Source: Saccharomyces mikatae IFO 1815
Lineage: Eukaryota > Ascomycota > Saccharomycetes > Saccharomycetales > Saccharomycetaceae
NCBI RefSeq assembly: GCF_947241705.1
Contig: NC_079268.1
Location: 310,001-374,000, forward strand
Direction of reading: 5' to 3'
DNA length: 64,000 bases
Part shown: one piece after another, positions 61,436-64,000 of the stretch
Numbering within the stretch: the first letter of the stretch is position 1
Layout of the letters: every line of letters begins with the position of its first letter
Position numbers and translations under genes: made by a program
Notes under the pieces: generated by a model
What the model was told of the DNA's origin: nothing
Seen by the model: only the letters and a program-made list of their open reading frames with translations
Database searches by the model: none

Positions 61436-63856
61436 CTAGGTGGTCCACAAACGAGCCGTGTTATCAGCACCAGCAGAAAACAACCAAGCTTCTCTTGGAT
61501 GCCAAATTGCATCAAGAACGCCCAGACTATTAATCACTTTGTGACCGGTCAGCTTCTTTAGTGGCACAATCATTGGATTTTTCATCATGTCATCATAGAC
61601 AGTGGCATGGAAGATGTGTATGGTACCATCATCAGCGGCAGAACTGAATAAAGGTAACTTTTTGTGAAAATTCACACTTCTAACGGCTTTATCATGATAT
61701 CTCAGTGTCTTGTATGGTGTGCTAGCCAAATCCAGGTCGTGCCATAAAACTCTCTTGTCAAATGACGACGCGATTAAATTATCACCTCTTGGGTGAATAT
61801 CAATTTTAGATAACCAACGAGCACCAGGCAGCAGTTTTTTTACCAATATTTGTTGAGATAGATCATAAATTCTGACATATCTTTGAGAACAGACGAACAG
61901 TTGAGGTTTGAAAGGATGGAACTTAGCATCCATAATAATTCCCTTTGATTTTCTAAATGGAGATTGGGTTAAATGCTTGGAAACTTGATGAATCAAAACA
62001 GATGTGTTACCGGAGTCAGGTTGGACAGTGACGAAGTAATCACCCTTTCTATGCCATGAAAGCTTTTTTACAGTTTTTTTACAAGAAATTGTGATACAAA
62101 TATCTTTTTCTAGTTGCTTTTGAGAAGGTTTGTTCCATTGGGCTACTTGTTTTTTCACAGAATTTTTAGCAGGTTCATCTTCACCATTTTCATCATTATT
62201 GCCATCCTCGTTTACTTCTAGGTTTGATTTTTTGACAGTACCAAAAGTATCGTAACCGAAACCGTCTTCAATCTTGGTTTTACCATTATTTTCGATATCG
62301 TAACCAAATATTGGTGGTACTATTAGATGAATATTTTCGCCAACAGCAACGGCGAGAATACCGTTATTAACATCGGGATTCCATTCAATGCATTCGATAT
62401 GATCATCTGGATTTTCTTCGTCATCCACTAGAGATGATCTATAAACTTCCCTACCAGTTAAAATTTCCCATACTCTGACTGTTCCGTCATCGGATCCTGT
62501 TGCTAGCCACAATCCAGAAGGATCAATGGATAGTGTACGTACTTTTCCCTTGTGACCAGCGTATACCGTTGAGCAACGAATAGGAAAAGGTCTTAAATCC
62601 TTAGGAGAGGGAAGTTCTGGAATTAGAGAATCTGGGTCGATATTCAATTTGTTTTTACGAACACGAGGCGCTAGATACAGGTCCAGAGACCTTTCAAATC
62701 TTTCTCTAATGGATTCACCGTAACCAGGAACCTTTCTCAAAGCAGAATACTTTTGAGGTAAGAAGTTTCTATCCCTTTCACTAATTTCAGTGTTCTCCCA
62801 AGCTTCTTTTTCTTCAGGTGACAAAAGATATTCTTCTGGTGGGTTATAACTTTCTTCATTAGTTGGTGGAGGTAATTTTGGTGCTCTTAGATGCATGATG
62901 TGATCATTAGTTTCAGGAGAATCACCCCACAAATCGTATTGGTAGTTTTCGGTTTTTTCCTTTTCCTTAATTTGTTTTAACTTTTTTGGAGGAATGATAC
63001 GGCCCTCTCTGATAGCTCTGACTATTTTCATAACTCTCTTGGCCTCATATTTGGATGGAACAAATCTTCTCTTTGGTTCCGGTACAGCAGTCAATGGCAT
63101 AACCTCTTCATGTCTAGTGAACCAATCGATCAGCGGTTCGTATGGATTAATGGTATCATCAGTTTGTTCGTTCCTTTGAATTTTAGAAATAAGTTCCAGT
63201 TCTTCTTTAGTCAAGTTCAAACTTGAACCAGAGTTCTTGTCCAGTAACCCAGTCCAGCCTTCAGGTAATTCGATAGACTCCAATAGTTGATCTAAAGCAG
63301 AACCTTTAGCAGGTCTCATAATCCTTTTACCGTTGATATCGTATCCAATATGAGGCATTTCATCGTATGCAGAAAGTGGAATGTTACCAATGGTATTTTG
63401 CGTTTCGCCGTCACTGTCATCGCTATCATAAACTGGTTTAATCTCTGGTTTGATGACTCTATCACGACCATCTGCATATTTTGAATAAATATTCGGATCG
63501 GAGATGGTATGTAATTTCACCCCCGACAATTTGTCGGTTAGTGAAGTTGTGTCGTCTGAAAACTCAGAGCTGTCGTAGTCCTCTTCTCCCTCACCTTCCT
63601 CTTCGGCAAGTAGTTTGTTTAATTCAGTGTCTGAGTCATCATCGAAATCTTCTTTAACTTCTCTGTCAGAAGATAATTCTTTTTCTTCAACGGCGGACTC
63701 ATATTCTTCTTCATCTTCGTCACTCTCACTTGCTTCTGCATCAATTAAACCATCAACGGAGAGGACATTGTCCTCGTCTTGTTCGAGCTCAGATTCTTCA
63801 CTGGCTGCTCTTTTTTTCGAGATCTTTGTCTCGGTAAGCTTGTTGTTATTTACCAT
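61436..63856 (-). CDS. ERB1: Erb1, 60S ribosome-biogenesis factor (BOP1 homologue)
   Basis: Nucleolar protein that with Nop7 and Ytm1 forms the complex needed for 27S pre-rRNA processing; the AAA ATPase Rea1 removes it. It is 806 aa (807 in S. cerevisiae). A very acidic N-terminus (about 15-110) is followed by the BOP1NT domain (about 135-395: [40 protein letters not shown]). A C-terminal WD40 propeller (about 405-806) includes [38 protein letters not shown] and [20 protein letters not shown]. Its upstream region carries PAC and RRPE motifs, as expected for ribosome-biogenesis genes. Confidence 0.97.
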   Translation of the reverse strand: MVNNNKLTETKISKKRAASEESELEQDEDNVLSVDGLIDAEASESDEDEEEYESAVEEKELSSDREVKEDFDDDSDTELNKLLAEEEGEGEEDYDSSEFSDDTTSLTDKLSGVKLHTISDPNIYSKYADGRDRVIKPEIKPVYDSDDSDGETQNTIGNIPLSAYDEMPHIGYDINGKRIMRPAKGSALDQLLESIELPEGWTGLLDKNSGSSLNLTKEELELISKIQRNEQTDDTINPYEPLIDWFTRHEEVMPLTAVPEPKRRFVPSKYEAKRVMKIVRAIREGRIIPPKKLKQIKEKEKTENYQYDLWGDSPETNDHIMHLRAPKLPPPTNEESYNPPEEYLLSPEEKEAWENTEISERDRNFLPQKYSALRKVPGYGESIRERFERSLDLYLAPRVRKNKLNIDPDSLIPELPSPKDLRPFPIRCSTVYAGHKGKVRTLSIDPSGLWLATGSDDGTVRVWEILTGREVYRSSLVDDEENPDDHIECIEWNPDVNNGILAVAVGENIHLIVPPIFGYDIENNGKTKIEDGFGYDTFGTVKKSNLEVNEDGNNDENGEDEPAKNSVKKQVAQWNKPSQKQLEKDICITISCKKTVKKLSWHRKGDYFVTVQPDSGNTSVLIHQVSKHLTQSPFRKSKGIIMDAKFHPFKPQLFVCSQRYVRIYDLSQQILVKKLLPGARWLSKIDIHPRGDNLIASSFDKRVLWHDLDLASTPYKTLRYHDKAVRSVNFHKKLPLFSSAADDGTIHIFHATVYDDMMKNPMIVPLKKLTGHKVINSLGVLDAIWHPREAWLFSAGADNTARLWTT

Positions 63857-63950
63857 TGTACACCTAGTCTTATTATATTAGAACAGAAGTAACACAATGT
63901 CTTTGCTTACCAGAAGCTATATGCGACCAAGTCTCGTATGTAAAATATAA

Positions 63951-63959
63951 GCTCATCGC
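63951..63959 (+). promoter_or_regulatory. PAC motif upstream of ERB1
   Basis: GCTCATCGC, an exact copy of the PAC element bound by Dot6/Tod6, about 95 bp upstream of the ERB1 ATG. It is a standard part of ribosome-biogenesis promoters. Confidence 0.75.
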
Positions 63960-63972
63960 AAACTAAAAAAAA

Positions 63973-63982
63973 AAAAATTTTC
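63973..63982. promoter_or_regulatory. RRPE motif upstream of ERB1
   Basis: AAAAATTTTC next to a longer A run, 13 bp beyond the PAC motif. The PAC plus RRPE (Stb3-binding) pairing at this spacing is typical of ribosome-biogenesis genes. Confidence 0.65.
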
Positions 63983-64000
63983 AATAATTTTCACTTTCTT

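Overview
This is a stretch of budding-yeast nuclear chromosome from a Saccharomyces sensu stricto species. Gene order, intron positions, tRNAs and protein sequences match the right arm of S. cerevisiae chromosome XIII from SOK2 (YMR016C) to ERB1 (YMR049C). The proteins are close to S. cerevisiae but not identical. For FMS1 I estimate roughly 88% identity from memory, which fits a sister species such as S. mikatae, S. kudriavzevii or S. arboricola better than S. cerevisiae or S. paradoxus. All identifications are from recall, without a database search.

Layout. 1-15 kb: SOK2 (cut by the window edge), SPO20, PEX9, STB4, FMS1, MAC1. 15-18 kb: UBC7, MSS1, tRNA-Ala(AGC). 18.1-21.3 kb: the one accessory zone, a nest of at least seven solo LTRs or LTR fragments upstream of the tRNA-Ala gene, holding an unrecognised 187-aa membrane-protein ORF. 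21-34 kb: MRPL3, CSI1, PEX12, HRT2, TAP42, FAR8, RSF1, EIS1. 34-48 kb: HOF1, ARP9 (one intron), RCH1, IMP2, MIH1, MSN2, CCS1. 48-56 kb: SUB1, YET2, ARA2, tRNA-Phe(GAA, with intron), the MADS-box pair ARG80/MCM1, IOC4. 56-64 kb: tRNA-His(GTG), NUP116, CSM3, ERB1. Genes lie on both strands at normal yeast density, and there are no operons.

Functional themes. The window is rich in sequence-specific regulators: Sok2, Stb4, Mac1, Rsf1, Msn2, Arg80 and Mcm1, plus the chromatin factors Arp9, Ioc4 and Sub1. Two copper genes (MAC1, CCS1), two peroxisome-import genes (PEX9, PEX12), several mitochondrial genes (MSS1, MRPL3, IMP2) and several cell-division genes (HOF1, MIH1, CSM3) also occur.

What is unusual. 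The LTR nest shows layered insertions with 5-bp target duplications and a 381-bp near-perfect inverted repeat. The 187-aa three-helix ORF inside it has no counterpart I can recall at this locus in S. cerevisiae. Other items are motif clusters in the SOK2, MSN2 and RCH1/IMP2 intergenic regions, a changed start context at MRPL3, and the absence of any Ty element beside tRNA-His, where the S288C reference carries Ty1.
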